The notes beneath the pieces are model-generated. The model was not told the DNA's origin and did no database searches. It was given only the letters and a program-made list of their open reading frames with translations. From assembly GCA_050944455.1 (NCBI GenBank), contig JBMNRC010000010.1:1-64000 (forward strand): 64,000 nucleotides of DNA, given 5' to 3'. Within the stretch, counting starts at the first letter, position 1. Every line of letters begins with the position of its first letter. Origin of the DNA: Anthropogastromicrobium sp050944455. GTDB taxonomy: Bacteria; Bacillota; Clostridia; Lachnospirales; Lachnospiraceae. Made by a program: the position numbers and the translations under genes. This document shows positions 26,240 through 34,752 of this stretch, one piece after another.

Positions 26240-26350
26240 CGGAAAAAGGCTGGCGGCAGACCGGAAGATTTCAATCTGTGCAGGCGGACCGACCGGCCTG
26301 AGCCTGCTGTCTGCACTGCCCGGCTGAATACCGCACAGACACGCGGACGC

Positions 26351-26444
26351 CGCTTCGACGGCCGACGGCCATCCAGGAAGCCGCACAAACGCCCGGAGGC
26401 CGCTGCGACGGCCGACAGCCATCCAGGAAGCCGCACAAACGGAG
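26351..26444. repeat. 50-bp tandem repeat, about two copies
   Basis: GACGGCCGAC(G/A)GCCATCCAGGAAGCCGCACAAAC occurs twice with a 50-bp period, with a weaker partial copy upstream. It lies in the 440-bp gap after the MATE gene; the second copy runs into the terminator stem at 26437. Confidence 0.82.
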
Positions 26445-26486
26445 GCCGCGGAAACATTGCTGTTTCCGCGGCCTCCGTTTATTTCC
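26437..26486. terminator. Strong hairpin terminator between MATE and LUD genes
   Basis: A perfect 19-bp stem, AAACGGAGGCCGCGGAAAC / GTTTCCGCGGCCTCCGTTT, with a 6-nt loop, then ATTTCC. It is placed to terminate the MATE transcript and possibly the convergent LUD transcript. The sequence up to 26678 shows nothing further. Confidence 0.75.
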
Positions 26487-26678
26487 GTTCCCTGAACCCA
26501 GGTATCAGTCCTTGCGGTATCCCGTATCCCCGGTCTCTGCCGTTCCGCTCCCGTGCTCTTGTGATACATCATCTCAAACCCCTGCCATTCGGCAGCCCGG
26601 ATACCTACTGTTCAATATCTCGCGATTTTGCTGTTCAGTACTCGGCGGTTACTTTTCCATGCCCCAGATCCTTAAGAT

Positions 26679-27290
26679 TCAATATCCAAGATCCTCATCG
26701 ATCAGGCACACTTCCATCTCCGATCCCGCCATGCTGTGCCACAGCACCTGCAAGCCGTTGCAGATCCGCTCAGGGCTGCTGCAGTTATAGCACCGGTCCG
26801 CGGACACGGCACACGGCGTCCTCCGGCCGAGCCTTCGGGCGTTCTTCGGGGAAGCGATATTTCTCGCGCGCCACAGCGCCTGTTCGAAGTCCGGCGCGAT
26901 CTTGTTCCGCCCGATCACGAAGATAACCTTTTTGTGGCCGTAGAACACTGACGCGACCCGGTTGCCGGTGTAATCAATGTTGACGATCTCTCCGTTCTGC
27001 GAAACCGCGTTGGCTGAGGTGATGTAAACCTCCGTCCCGGCCGCCAGGTCCCGCATATTCCTGTCCGTTTTCCCTTCAGGGATATGCCAGTGGGAAAACA
27101 CTTTATTATGGCTGCTGAGGGATTCGTAAAGCCCCATTTCCGCGGCTGTCACACATCCTCCGATACCGACGGTGGTGCCGTCCGTCTCTTCATTGATGTG
27201 CGCCGCGGCTTCCTCCCGGCTGGAAAATACTTCGGCGGTATAACCGAGCCGCTGCAGTCTGTCTCTCAAAGCCTCCAGTTTTTCATTCAT
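26679..27290 (-). CDS. LUD domain (lactate-utilization-like) protein
   Basis: A 203-residue single-domain LUD/DUF162 protein: GTTVGIGGCVTAAEMGLYESL near residue 40 and TSANAVSQNGEIVNIDYTGNRVA near 95. The C-terminal part has a Cys cluster (TPCAVSADRCYNCSSPERICN), suggesting metal or Fe-S binding. It resembles LutC-type proteins but there is no lutA or lutB here, so a role in lactate oxidation cannot be claimed. The start at 27290 has GGGAGGAG upstream. It is a single gene. Confidence 0.88.
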   Translation of the reverse strand: MNEKLEALRDRLQRLGYTAEVFSSREEAAAHINEETDGTTVGIGGCVTAAEMGLYESLSSHNKVFSHWHIPEGKTDRNMRDLAAGTEVYITSANAVSQNGEIVNIDYTGNRVASVFYGHKKVIFVIGRNKIAPDFEQALWRARNIASPKNARRLGRRTPCAVSADRCYNCSSPERICNGLQVLWHSMAGSEMEVCLIDEDLGY

Positions 27291-27483
27291 ACCGATCGCT
27301 CCTCCCTGTCCCCAGTATACGCAGCAGTCATCAGGCTGAAAGTTCTGCGACTTCCGCGATGGAAATCCGGACGTTCCGCCTGTCATTTCATCGCCAGTAA
27401 ACGGCCTGAACCGCTCCGCCTGAGCCGCCGCTTGAACTGCCGCCTGAATTATAATCCTGAATTATCAATTATTGTATTGTATG

Positions 27484-27514
27484 GAAAAAGCCGGCAGCTA
27501 ACGCTGCCGGCTTT
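27484..27514 (-). terminator. Terminator of the tRNA-Cys transcript
   Basis: Minus strand AAAGCCGGCAGC-GTTA-GCTGCCGGCTTTTTCC: an 11-bp stem directly downstream of the tRNA with a T-run. Confidence 0.88.
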
Positions 27515-27518
27515 GCAG

Positions 27519-27590
27519 AGGCGTGAACCAGATTTGAACTGGTGAATTGCGGTGTTGCAGACCGATGCCTTACCTCTTGGCTATCACGCC
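27519..27590 (-). tRNA. tRNA-Cys (GCA)
   Basis: A cloverleaf on the minus strand: acceptor GGCGTGA/TCACGCC, D arm AGCCAAGAGGTAAGGC, anticodon loop with CTGCAAC (anticodon GCA), T arm CCAGTTCAAATCTGG. The discriminator base is U73, a cysteine identity element. No CCA is encoded. A promoter lies at 27615 and a terminator directly after. Confidence 0.97.
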
Positions 27591-27614
27591 ACAGACTCTC
27601 ACGAGTGCTTACTA

Positions 27615-27643
27615 ACTATATCATATCGCCTTTCGGATTGCAA
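27615..27643 (-). promoter_or_regulatory. Promoter of tRNA-Cys
   Basis: Minus strand -35 TTGCAA, a 17-bp spacer, -10 TATAGT, ending 25 bp before the mature tRNA 5' end. Confidence 0.85.
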
Positions 27644-27820
27644 GTTCTTTTTTCAGGGACGGGCAGGAATTCGCGATGATTCACAGCCCGCTGATATCCA
27701 CCGAGCCGAAGGTCTGCGGCCGGATTTCATCCTGTCTGACTGAGACTTCTGTGAAGCAGAATGGCGTCTTCACTGCCGGTTTGCAGCTGAACTTTTCACC
27801 TCAGGCGGTGATGGCAGCTA

Positions 27821-28501
27821 TCAGAGCAGCTGCCAGGTCATCAGCGGGTTCCTGTTATACAGAAACTCCAGAAAAGCGCTTTCGTTGATCCACTGCATGC
27901 ACTGCTCGCCAAACGGGAATCCGGTGCAGGCAGTGATCAGCAGGAAAACCAGCCATACCACCACAAGCCCGAAAAACAGCCCGATCATGGCGCCCGCCAC
28001 CGCGTTAACCTGTCTCAGCACCGGCAGCTTCACCACAGCGTTCAGCACCATGCCGACCAGGCTGACGGCGATTCTCACCGCGACAAACAGAATCAGCCAG
28101 GCTGCGGCCGTAAATACGATACCGGTGAGAGCGGCCGTGATCGCGGCTGTCACCGCGGACGCCGTTTTCGCCCCGGCCGACTCCACAGCCGTGAGGATCG
28201 CGTCGCTCACCACAGCAGGAAGGCTGAGCGCGTCCATCTGGCTGGTGAGAGAGTTTCCTGCCGCGCTCTGCGCCGACGAAACCCGCTCCTGCACAAAACC
28301 GGAAACCTGGGTTTCCAGGAAGTCATACATGCCGGTATTCTCCCGCAGGAAATTTTCGAAGGGCTTCTCAAACGCCATGACGATCAGAATGGTCACCACA
28401 GCCGCGGCCAAAGAAAAAAGGACTTTCACAAGTCCCTTTTTCCCGCCGGAAATCATCGAAATCAGCAGAATTGCCGCAATGGCGATTGTCAGAACGTTCA
28501 T
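27821..28501 (-). CDS. CvpA family membrane protein
   Basis: A 226-residue membrane protein of the CvpA (colicin V production) family. It has an N-terminal helix followed by GGKKGLVKVLFSLAAAVVTILIV, a loop of about 80 residues, and three more helices, the middle of which carries the glycine-rich AVAGAMIGLFFGLVVVWLVF. Its start overlaps the stop of the upstream TPR gene by four bases (ATGA), so it is translationally coupled and the last gene of the dnaX-ybaB-recR-TPR cluster. The family function is poorly defined. Confidence 0.87.
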   Translation of the reverse strand: MNVLTIAIAAILLISMISGGKKGLVKVLFSLAAAVVTILIVMAFEKPFENFLRENTGMYDFLETQVSGFVQERVSSAQSAAGNSLTSQMDALSLPAVVSDAILTAVESAGAKTASAVTAAITAALTGIVFTAAAWLILFVAVRIAVSLVGMVLNAVVKLPVLRQVNAVAGAMIGLFFGLVVVWLVFLLITACTGFPFGEQCMQWINESAFLEFLYNRNPLMTWQLL

Positions 28502-31500
28502 TCAAATGCTTCCTCGCGAATGATCAGACGTCCCTCGCGGTCATATCTGGACTGGAAAAGCTTTCTCTTTGCTCTGTCAGCCTTCATCACCGCCTGTTCC
28601 ATCATTCTTTCCGTCTTATTATGTGAATCTTCCGGAGAATTCTTCAGAATCCCGTCGATCTTCTGCATTACCGCCAGCTCAGCCGCGTGATCCAGAACAC
28701 AGTCCTGCGCTTCCGCATAATCCCGGGCAAAAGCAAGCAGCTCCGCCGCCGTGTAATGAATTTCCTCAAACCGGCAGGTGATGACGTCCGTCAGCTCGGG
28801 GTTTTCTTCGAAGAGATCCCTGAGATGGCTCTGCGTGTCGGTCAGGACGACCAGAAGGTCATGGTCATCCGGATCCAGAATCTCACAGAGCTCCCTGATC
28901 ACCCGTTTTTCCATCTCCCCGGCGCCGATAATCACGGTCGTCTTACCGACGAGACTGTCATAGCCGCGGATCAGGTCCCTGCTGTTCAGCCGGCTTCCGG
29001 TGATCCGGCTCACCTTTCTCGGAACCCTGCGCGGGGATTTCTTCGCCAGCATGCGCAGGCGCTTCAGAACTTCGGCAGTGGGATCCGCGCCTTCCGGAAC
29101 GGTGACCGCAAAATGCCAGACGTCTTCCAGGTTGCGGGGATTGAGAACGGGAAGCCCGTCCTCCTGTTCGGGTTCTTCCTCAAACTCCGGCCCGCCTTCA
29201 GCGCTTTCGGATTCCGGTTCCTCTTCGTACTCTTCCCCGGTTTCCTCTTCCGGCTCTTCCTCAGGTTCCTCCTCAGGTTCTTCTTCGGATTCTTCCTCAG
29301 GCTCCTCCTCGGATTCTGCTTCGGTTTCCTCCGCGGATTCCTCAGCTTCCTCTTCGGATTCTGCTTCGGCCTCCTCCCCGGATTCTTCCCCGTACTCTTC
29401 TTCGGATTCCGCAGGCTCTTCGCTCACCTCTCCGGCCTGTTCTCCGGAGGCAGCTTCTTCCCGGCCGTCATCATCCTCCGCGTACTGCTCCCCGTTATCG
29501 TACTCGGCATACGCCCCGTACTCTTCGTATTCGTCGGAGTCTTCGGTATCATCCTCGCAGTAATCCGAAATCGGCCCGCGCGCTTCGGCAGGGTTCTTCT
29601 CCGCGGGCGCTTCTTTCCCTGCTGCCGCACCTGTATCTTCGGCCGCGCCTGTATCCGCCGCCGTCTCCGTATCCGCCGTTTCCGCGGGTTGATCCGCAGC
29701 CCGGCTTACAGGCTGATGTACCTGCTGATCTGCCGACGGATTCGCAGCCTGATGGGAAGTCTGGGCTGCGGACGGATCCGCTGCGGTACCCGCCAGAATT
29801 GTTTCAGCGTCCTCAAACTGCGGAACGGCTTCCAGGGTATTGTCCTCGGAAATTTCCTCTGCGACGCCGCTCTCGACGCTCTCGCCGATCTCTCCAGCCA
29901 CGATTTCATCGTAAACCGGCGGTACATAGGTAATATCCGCGAAATCCGCCTGTGCTTCGGAAGCCGGGGAACCTGCCGGTTTTGTCCCGGCTTTCGCGCT
30001 CGCGGCGGCCTGAACTTTTGCTGTTTCCTGTGCGGTCTTCTGCGCTGCCGCTTTCTGTTCCGCGGCCCTCCGCATCGCGGCTTTCTGTTCTGCCTGCTTC
30101 AGCGCCGCCGCTTTCTGTTCCGCCGCTTTCTGAGCTGCGGCTTTCTGTTCCGCGGCCTTCCGCATCGCGGCTTTTTGTTCTGCGGCTCTCTGTGCAGCGG
30201 CCTTCTGCGCCGCCTGCTTCTTCGCCGCGGCTTCGGCTGCTCTCACGGCGCCGGCCGGGAATGTTCGCGTATCACCGATATCAACACGGGTATTGCCCCG
30301 GGATCCGGAGCGCACCTGAGTATCTTCCGCCCTGGATTCGAAATCGCCGAGGCCAGTGCTGATCCTGGTTTCGCCGGCCGTATCTCCCGCGGATGCCGCG
30401 GAGGTCCCCGCCTTCCGGCCGGACGCGCCGTGTTCTTCCGCGAGCTGCTCCTTCATGATCTTCTCAATCTGGCTGCCCTCAATCGGTCCCTGGGGCATCT
30501 TCACGCCGCGGATGTCAAATTCTTTCTCGGCGTTCTCGCGCGCCCTGCGCAGCGATTTTGCCGCGCTTCCGTCCGCGTCCGCCGGCTGCGTGTTCCTCTG
30601 GACCAGAATATTCAGCTCGCGGGCATCTTCCCTGGCCTTGTGCCTGGCCTCGCTGTTTTCCGCCTGTTCCGCGCCTGCGGCGCCGTCCGTATCATTCAGG
30701 CTGGTGACAGTGACCTCCGGAGCTTTCCGGAACCTGCCGAGCACTTCGGCGGCGGAAGAGCGGTCAGTCCCGCCGCTCCGGGCTGTCTGCCCGTCTGCGG
30801 AGGCCTGCTCCCCGGTCCCGTCTGTCACGGCATTCCCGGCTGACCCGGCTTTCTCAGCCTTCTCGGCTTCCTCAATGATCCGCACCTGCCGCGCCGTGTT
30901 TTCCCCGACTTTCGCCAGCGTGCGGTCGACGTTCAATTCCTTCACCGTGGTCGGCACGCCCTGAATCCCGGCGATATTGTGGCTGCGCTCCTCGTATTCG
31001 CGGGCCTCGGCCTCGCGGGCCTTCGCCTGCTTCTGTTCCTCAATCTGCTTTTTCTTCTGCAGCTGCTCCGGCGTGAGGGAAACATATTTTTCCTTCAGCG
31101 CCAGCGCCTTCTCGACGTAATCGCCGAAACCGAACCACAGGATAATGTCATCGCACAGCTGGACGCATTTATCGCTGTCGCCCTTCCTGGCGTAGAGCTG
31201 GGCCAGCTCAAAGGCCCATTTTTCGTCGAAGTCCTCTTTTTTGTATTTCTCGAGGATAATGATTTTGTCGTCGATGGACGCTTTCTGGGAAATCGCCATC
31301 TTGTACAGCAGAATATATCGGCTCGGATCGTGCGGCGCGATCCTGCAGAACTCGTCAAAGTATTGGGAAGCCAGCTGGTAATTGCCGGACTGCAGGCCCA
31401 GCTCCACCAGGCGGTATACGATTCTCCGCCCGCGGGGCGAATTTCTGTACGCCTGCTCCAGAACGCTGATCGCTTTCGGATATTCCTTCACCTTCGTATA

Positions 31501-31647
31501 GACGTCAGCCGCCGTCTGCAGCATATTGACATCGCGGACGCGCATCCAGTCAATCGTATCGCAGAGCGACGCTGCCTCATCGTACTGCTTTTTCAGAGCA
31601 ATCTGCTGAATATGCTCCGTTTTGAGCCGATATTCGTACTCATCCAT
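28498..31647 (-). CDS. Large TPR protein with Ala/Lys/Gln repeats, acidic linker and AAA-like C-terminus
   Basis: A 1049-residue, apparently cytoplasmic protein. Residues 1-215 form TPR-like helical pairs; about 220-250 is charged coiled coil; about 500-580 consists of AAEQKAAxxKA repeats; about 720-830 is very acidic (EEPEEE runs). The C-terminal about 215 residues contain a domain that resembles the end of SpoVK/CbbX-type AAA proteins (KTTVIIGAGEMEKRVIRELCEI, LLVVLTDTQSHLRDLFEENPEL, ELLAFARDYAEAQDCVLDHAAELAVMQ) but lacks a normal Walker A. GGAGGATAAG supports the start at 31647. It follows recR by 55 bp and overlaps the CvpA gene by 4 bp. The function is unknown. Confidence 0.85.
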   Translation of the reverse strand: MDEYEYRLKTEHIQQIALKKQYDEAASLCDTIDWMRVRDVNMLQTAADVYTKVKEYPKAISVLEQAYRNSPRGRRIVYRLVELGLQSGNYQLASQYFDEFCRIAPHDPSRYILLYKMAISQKASIDDKIIILEKYKKEDFDEKWAFELAQLYARKGDSDKCVQLCDDIILWFGFGDYVEKALALKEKYVSLTPEQLQKKKQIEEQKQAKAREAEAREYEERSHNIAGIQGVPTTVKELNVDRTLAKVGENTARQVRIIEEAEKAEKAGSAGNAVTDGTGEQASADGQTARSGGTDRSSAAEVLGRFRKAPEVTVTSLNDTDGAAGAEQAENSEARHKAREDARELNILVQRNTQPADADGSAAKSLRRARENAEKEFDIRGVKMPQGPIEGSQIEKIMKEQLAEEHGASGRKAGTSAASAGDTAGETRISTGLGDFESRAEDTQVRSGSRGNTRVDIGDTRTFPAGAVRAAEAAAKKQAAQKAAAQRAAEQKAAMRKAAEQKAAAQKAAEQKAAALKQAEQKAAMRRAAEQKAAAQKTAQETAKVQAAASAKAGTKPAGSPASEAQADFADITYVPPVYDEIVAGEIGESVESGVAEEISEDNTLEAVPQFEDAETILAGTAADPSAAQTSHQAANPSADQQVHQPVSRAADQPAETADTETAADTGAAEDTGAAAGKEAPAEKNPAEARGPISDYCEDDTEDSDEYEEYGAYAEYDNGEQYAEDDDGREEAASGEQAGEVSEEPAESEEEYGEESGEEAEAESEEEAEESAEETEAESEEEPEEESEEEPEEEPEEEPEEETGEEYEEEPESESAEGGPEFEEEPEQEDGLPVLNPRNLEDVWHFAVTVPEGADPTAEVLKRLRMLAKKSPRRVPRKVSRITGSRLNSRDLIRGYDSLVGKTTVIIGAGEMEKRVIRELCEILDPDDHDLLVVLTDTQSHLRDLFEENPELTDVITCRFEEIHYTAAELLAFARDYAEAQDCVLDHAAELAVMQKIDGILKNSPEDSHNKTERMMEQAVMKADRAKRKLFQSRYDREGRLIIREEAFE

Positions 31648-31702
31648 CTTATCCTCCAAAACTGCGTCCCGTGCCGCTGCGTCGGACAGACGCCGGGAGA
31701 AC

Positions 31703-32302
31703 TCACAGTTCCGTTCTTCCCTCCAGCGCTCTCGCAAGCGTGACCTCGTCAGTGTATTCGAGGTCTCCGCCTACGGGCACTCCGCTGGCAATCCTGGTAA
31801 CCTTTATCCCTGTCGGGCGGATCAGCTTGCTTAAATACATCGCCGTCGCTTCCCCCTCAAGGCTGGAATTGGTCGCCAGGATAACTTCCTTCACTTCGTC
31901 CGATTCCAGGCGGACGAGAAGCTCCTTGATTTTGATATCATTCGGGCCGATCCCGAGCATCGGCGAAATCGCGCCGTGCAGCACATGATAGACGCCGTTG
32001 TATTTGCCTGTCTTCTCATACGCCGCGAGATCCCGCGTCGACTCTACCACCATGATGGTGGAATGGTCCCGGTTTTTGCTGCTGCAGATCGGGCAGATCT
32101 CTCTGTCCGTCAGCGTCTGGCAGCATTTGCAGTAGCGCACGTTCTCCCTGGCTTTCACCAGGGTATCCGCAAACTGCTGCACCTGCTCCTTCGGCTGGCT
32201 CACGATGTAGAAAGCCAGACGCTGCGCTGATTTCGCCCCGATCCCGGGAAGCCGCGAAAACTGCTCGATCAGCTGATTGATTTCCTTGCTGTAATACTCC
32301 AT
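31703..32302 (-). CDS. recR: Recombination protein RecR
   Basis: A 199-residue RecR of normal length. It has an N-terminal helix-hairpin-helix (FSRLPGIGAKSAQRLAFYI), a four-Cys zinc motif (YCKCCQTLTDREICPIC), a TOPRIM domain and a C-terminal GGDLEYTDEVTLARAL. It loads RecA with RecF and RecO at gaps. The start codon comes one base after the ybaB stop, as in the conserved dnaX-ybaB-recR block. Confidence 0.98.
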   Translation of the reverse strand: MEYYSKEINQLIEQFSRLPGIGAKSAQRLAFYIVSQPKEQVQQFADTLVKARENVRYCKCCQTLTDREICPICSSKNRDHSTIMVVESTRDLAAYEKTGKYNGVYHVLHGAISPMLGIGPNDIKIKELLVRLESDEVKEVILATNSSLEGEATAMYLSKLIRPTGIKVTRIASGVPVGGDLEYTDEVTLARALEGRTEL

Positions 32303-32303
32303 T

Positions 32304-32660
32304 TCAGAAAGGCATTCCTCCGCCGGGGCCGCCGAGCGAACCGCCCGTCAGTTTCGACACCATCGCCTGATTTTCCTCGTCAACCTGCGAGAGCGCCTGG
32401 TTGAACGCCGCGACAATCATATCCTGCAGCATCTCAACGTCATCCGGGTCCACCGCTTCCGGGGAAATCGTCACCGATTTCACCGAGCGCTTCCCGGTCA
32501 TCACCACCGTGACGGCGCCGCCGCCGGCAGTTCCGGTAAACTCCTTTTCCTCCAGCGCTTTCTGCTGTTCTTCCATCTGGCGCTGCATGCGCTGCGCCTG
32601 CTTCATCAGGTTGTTCATGCTGCCCGGCATGCCGCCCTGGTAACCGCCGTGTTTTGCCAT
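32304..32660 (-). CDS. ybaB: YbaB/EbfC nucleoid-associated protein
   Basis: A 118-residue DNA-binding protein of the YbaB/EbfC family: the helix NNLMKQAQRMQRQMEEQQKALEEKEF, then GTAGGGAVTVVMTGKRSVKSVTISPEAVDPDD. It sits between dnaX and recR as in most Firmicutes. The N-terminal glycine-rich start and C-terminal GGSLGGPGGGMPF are usual for clostridial versions. Confidence 0.97.
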   Translation of the reverse strand: MAKHGGYQGGMPGSMNNLMKQAQRMQRQMEEQQKALEEKEFTGTAGGGAVTVVMTGKRSVKSVTISPEAVDPDDVEMLQDMIVAAFNQALSQVDEENQAMVSKLTGGSLGGPGGGMPF

Positions 32661-32695
32661 ATCTGTCTCCCTGTTCTGTTTTCTGTGCTTTCGTT

Positions 32696-34312
32696 TTATC
32701 GGCCGGAATCCGGGGAATCCTCCTCGTCATCCTCCGGGCCGGCGTCCTCGACTTTCATATTGATCCCCGGAATGTCCGGGCCCTTCACTACCTTCGGGGC
32801 CTGTTCGCCGTGCGCCAGCACTCTCGCGAAGATCCGGAAGTTTTTGCCGTATTCCCTGTTCAGATACTGTCTCAGGTTCTCCAGCCTCGACCCTTCCTGC
32901 ATTGTCCTGCAGCGGAAATTGTCCGGGAAGAGGATACAGAGCCCCTGCGTTTTATCATACCCCAGTTTGGTTCCTTTTAAAAGGCTGTAAATAAATGGAT
33001 GCTGAGAGCCGCAGATTTTCTGCCAGTCCTTCAGCAGAAGAACGTAATCGTCGTACTCGGCCGGCGGAATCTCCACCGTTTCCGGTTCCGAAGCTTCCCC
33101 TGAAGCCGCGTCTCCCGCGGCTTTCGCAGTACTTCCCTGCTGCGGGACCGACGCGGTTCCATTCGCGAGGGCATACTCGAGTTTTTCGACCCGGACCCTC
33201 AGGCTTTCTACATCTTCGTCGCATTCGGGCCGCATCATCCTGATCAGCGCGGTCTCGGTCAGCACCCGCCGGGACGGGGAGAAGCGGATCCGGTTGGAGA
33301 GCTCCGAAAGAATCCGGATGTCCCGCATGACGGTATCCAGGTCCGTCTCCATCGCGATAGCGCGCAGCTCCTCGTAATCGTCTTTCTGCATGCCGAGCGT
33401 CTCGGCTTCCTCATCGCCGGTCTGCACCATCATCATATCGCGCAGATACCACGTAAAGTCGGAGACCACCTGGTTCAGGTCGGATCCCTGGGCGAGAATC
33501 TCATCCAGCTGGGAAACCGCGCCGCGGACGTCCGCCTTCAGAATGCACTGCATCAGCTTTCCGTACACCTGCGTCCGCACCGCGCCGAGAACTTTGAGCA
33601 CGTTGTCGTAGGTGAGTTTTTCCCCGTAATAGTAGGAGATGCATCTTTCCAGAAGGCTCAGCGAATCGCGGAACGATCCGTCGGCAGTGCGCGCGATCAG
33701 CCTCACCGCGTAGTCCTCGGCCTCCACGTTTTCCGCCCTGAGGATCGCGCCCAGGTGGTCCGCGATTGTCCCCGCGTCGGCCCTGCGGAAATCGTAGCGC
33801 TGGCAGCGGGACTGCACCGTGACCGGAAGACGGTTGGGGTCTGTCGTAGCGAGAATGAAGATCACATAAGCCGGCGGCTCCTCCAGCGTTTTGAGCAGCG
33901 CGTTGAACGCGCCTGCCGAGAGCATGTGGACCTCATCGATAATGTACACCCGGTATTTCCCGGAAGTCGGCGGATACTGGACCTGCTCCCTGATTTCCCG
34001 GATGTTGTCGACGCCGTTGTTGGAAGCCGCGTCCATCTCGATCACATCCATCGACCGGCCTTCCAGAATCGCGCGGCAGTTCTCGCACTCGTTGCAGGGA
34101 TTGCCGTCAACCGGGTGAAGGCAGTTGACCGCCCTCGCCAGGATTTTGGCCGCCGACGTCTTTCCGGTTCCGCGCGTTCCGCAGAACAGGTAGGCATGTC
34201 CGATTCTTCCGTATTTCACCTGGCTTTTCAGCGCCTGTACGATCGCGTCCTGGCCCCGTATTTCGTCGAACGTCTGCGGGCGCCACTTGCGGTACAGCGT
34301 CATATACGCCAT
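32696..34312 (-). CDS. dnaX: DNA polymerase III subunit gamma/tau
   Basis: A 538-residue clamp-loader ATPase. Walker A is GTRGTGKTS (about 43-51), the zinc-binding Cys residues lie in NCLHPVDGNPCNECENCRAI, and IIDEVHMLSAGAFNALLKTLEEPP carries Walker B and sensor regions. The C-terminal part is tau-like and ends in an acidic tail. The start at 34312 (MAYMTLYRKWRPQTF) has AAAGGAGG nine nt upstream; the longer ORF to 34480 is rejected. It heads the dnaX-ybaB-recR operon (35-bp gap to ybaB). Confidence 0.97.
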   Translation of the reverse strand: MAYMTLYRKWRPQTFDEIRGQDAIVQALKSQVKYGRIGHAYLFCGTRGTGKTSAAKILARAVNCLHPVDGNPCNECENCRAILEGRSMDVIEMDAASNNGVDNIREIREQVQYPPTSGKYRVYIIDEVHMLSAGAFNALLKTLEEPPAYVIFILATTDPNRLPVTVQSRCQRYDFRRADAGTIADHLGAILRAENVEAEDYAVRLIARTADGSFRDSLSLLERCISYYYGEKLTYDNVLKVLGAVRTQVYGKLMQCILKADVRGAVSQLDEILAQGSDLNQVVSDFTWYLRDMMMVQTGDEEAETLGMQKDDYEELRAIAMETDLDTVMRDIRILSELSNRIRFSPSRRVLTETALIRMMRPECDEDVESLRVRVEKLEYALANGTASVPQQGSTAKAAGDAASGEASEPETVEIPPAEYDDYVLLLKDWQKICGSQHPFIYSLLKGTKLGYDKTQGLCILFPDNFRCRTMQEGSRLENLRQYLNREYGKNFRIFARVLAHGEQAPKVVKGPDIPGINMKVEDAGPEDDEEDSPDSGR

Positions 34313-34469
34313 TCTCTGCTGCCTCCTTTCCGCGAATCCGCTGATTATTCTGTTTTCTGAAGCCGGCAGTCCGGCCGCGCCATTGTCAGACATGTCAGAA
34401 ACGGACATCCTGATGCCGGGTTTACCGATTTCCGGACAGCCGCTGTCAGACATCTCTGCGGCGCATGCT

Positions 34470-34522
34470 AAAAATCGCACGGCACACCGGCCGCCTTCAG
34501 ATCCGGCGGCAGTATGCCGTGC
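34470..34522 (-). terminator. Terminator after pfkA
   Basis: Minus strand: GCACGGCA...TGCCGTGC enclosing a GCCGCC/GGCGGC pairing, followed by GATTTTTAG. It is placed between pfkA and dnaX and separates their transcripts. Confidence 0.75.
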
Positions 34523-34641
34523 ACTCCGTTATGCCACTTCAGGTTTGTTCATAGTATCCGTCCAAAAACTTCATTTATCAAAAACTATCCGGAATATTGA
34601 TTTGGAAAATCTGTCCGGAAAATCAGTACAAAATCAAGCCT

Positions 34642-34700
34642 GAAAATTTCAGAGGGAAGATCGGACCGGAAAATTTCAGAGGGAAGATCGGACCGGAAAA
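34642..34700. repeat. 27-bp tandem repeat
   Basis: Two exact copies of a 27-bp unit (GAAAATTTCAGAGGGAAGAT...) at 34642 and 34669 and a partial third, inside the 440-bp gap between pfkA and dnaX. Apart from this and the terminator at 34470 the gap shows nothing certain. Confidence 0.9.
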
Positions 34701-34752
34701 TCCGGGGGAAAACCGGCCGGACCGCCGATCCGGATAAAGCTGTTCCGAAAAA

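Noticed and set aside
28687..30843. 718-codon plus-strand ORF opposite the TPR/acidic protein gene
   Set aside because: It is antisense to a gene with good RBS, operon context and domains; its residues (Phe/Gly/Arg runs) are the complement of Glu and Ala codons.
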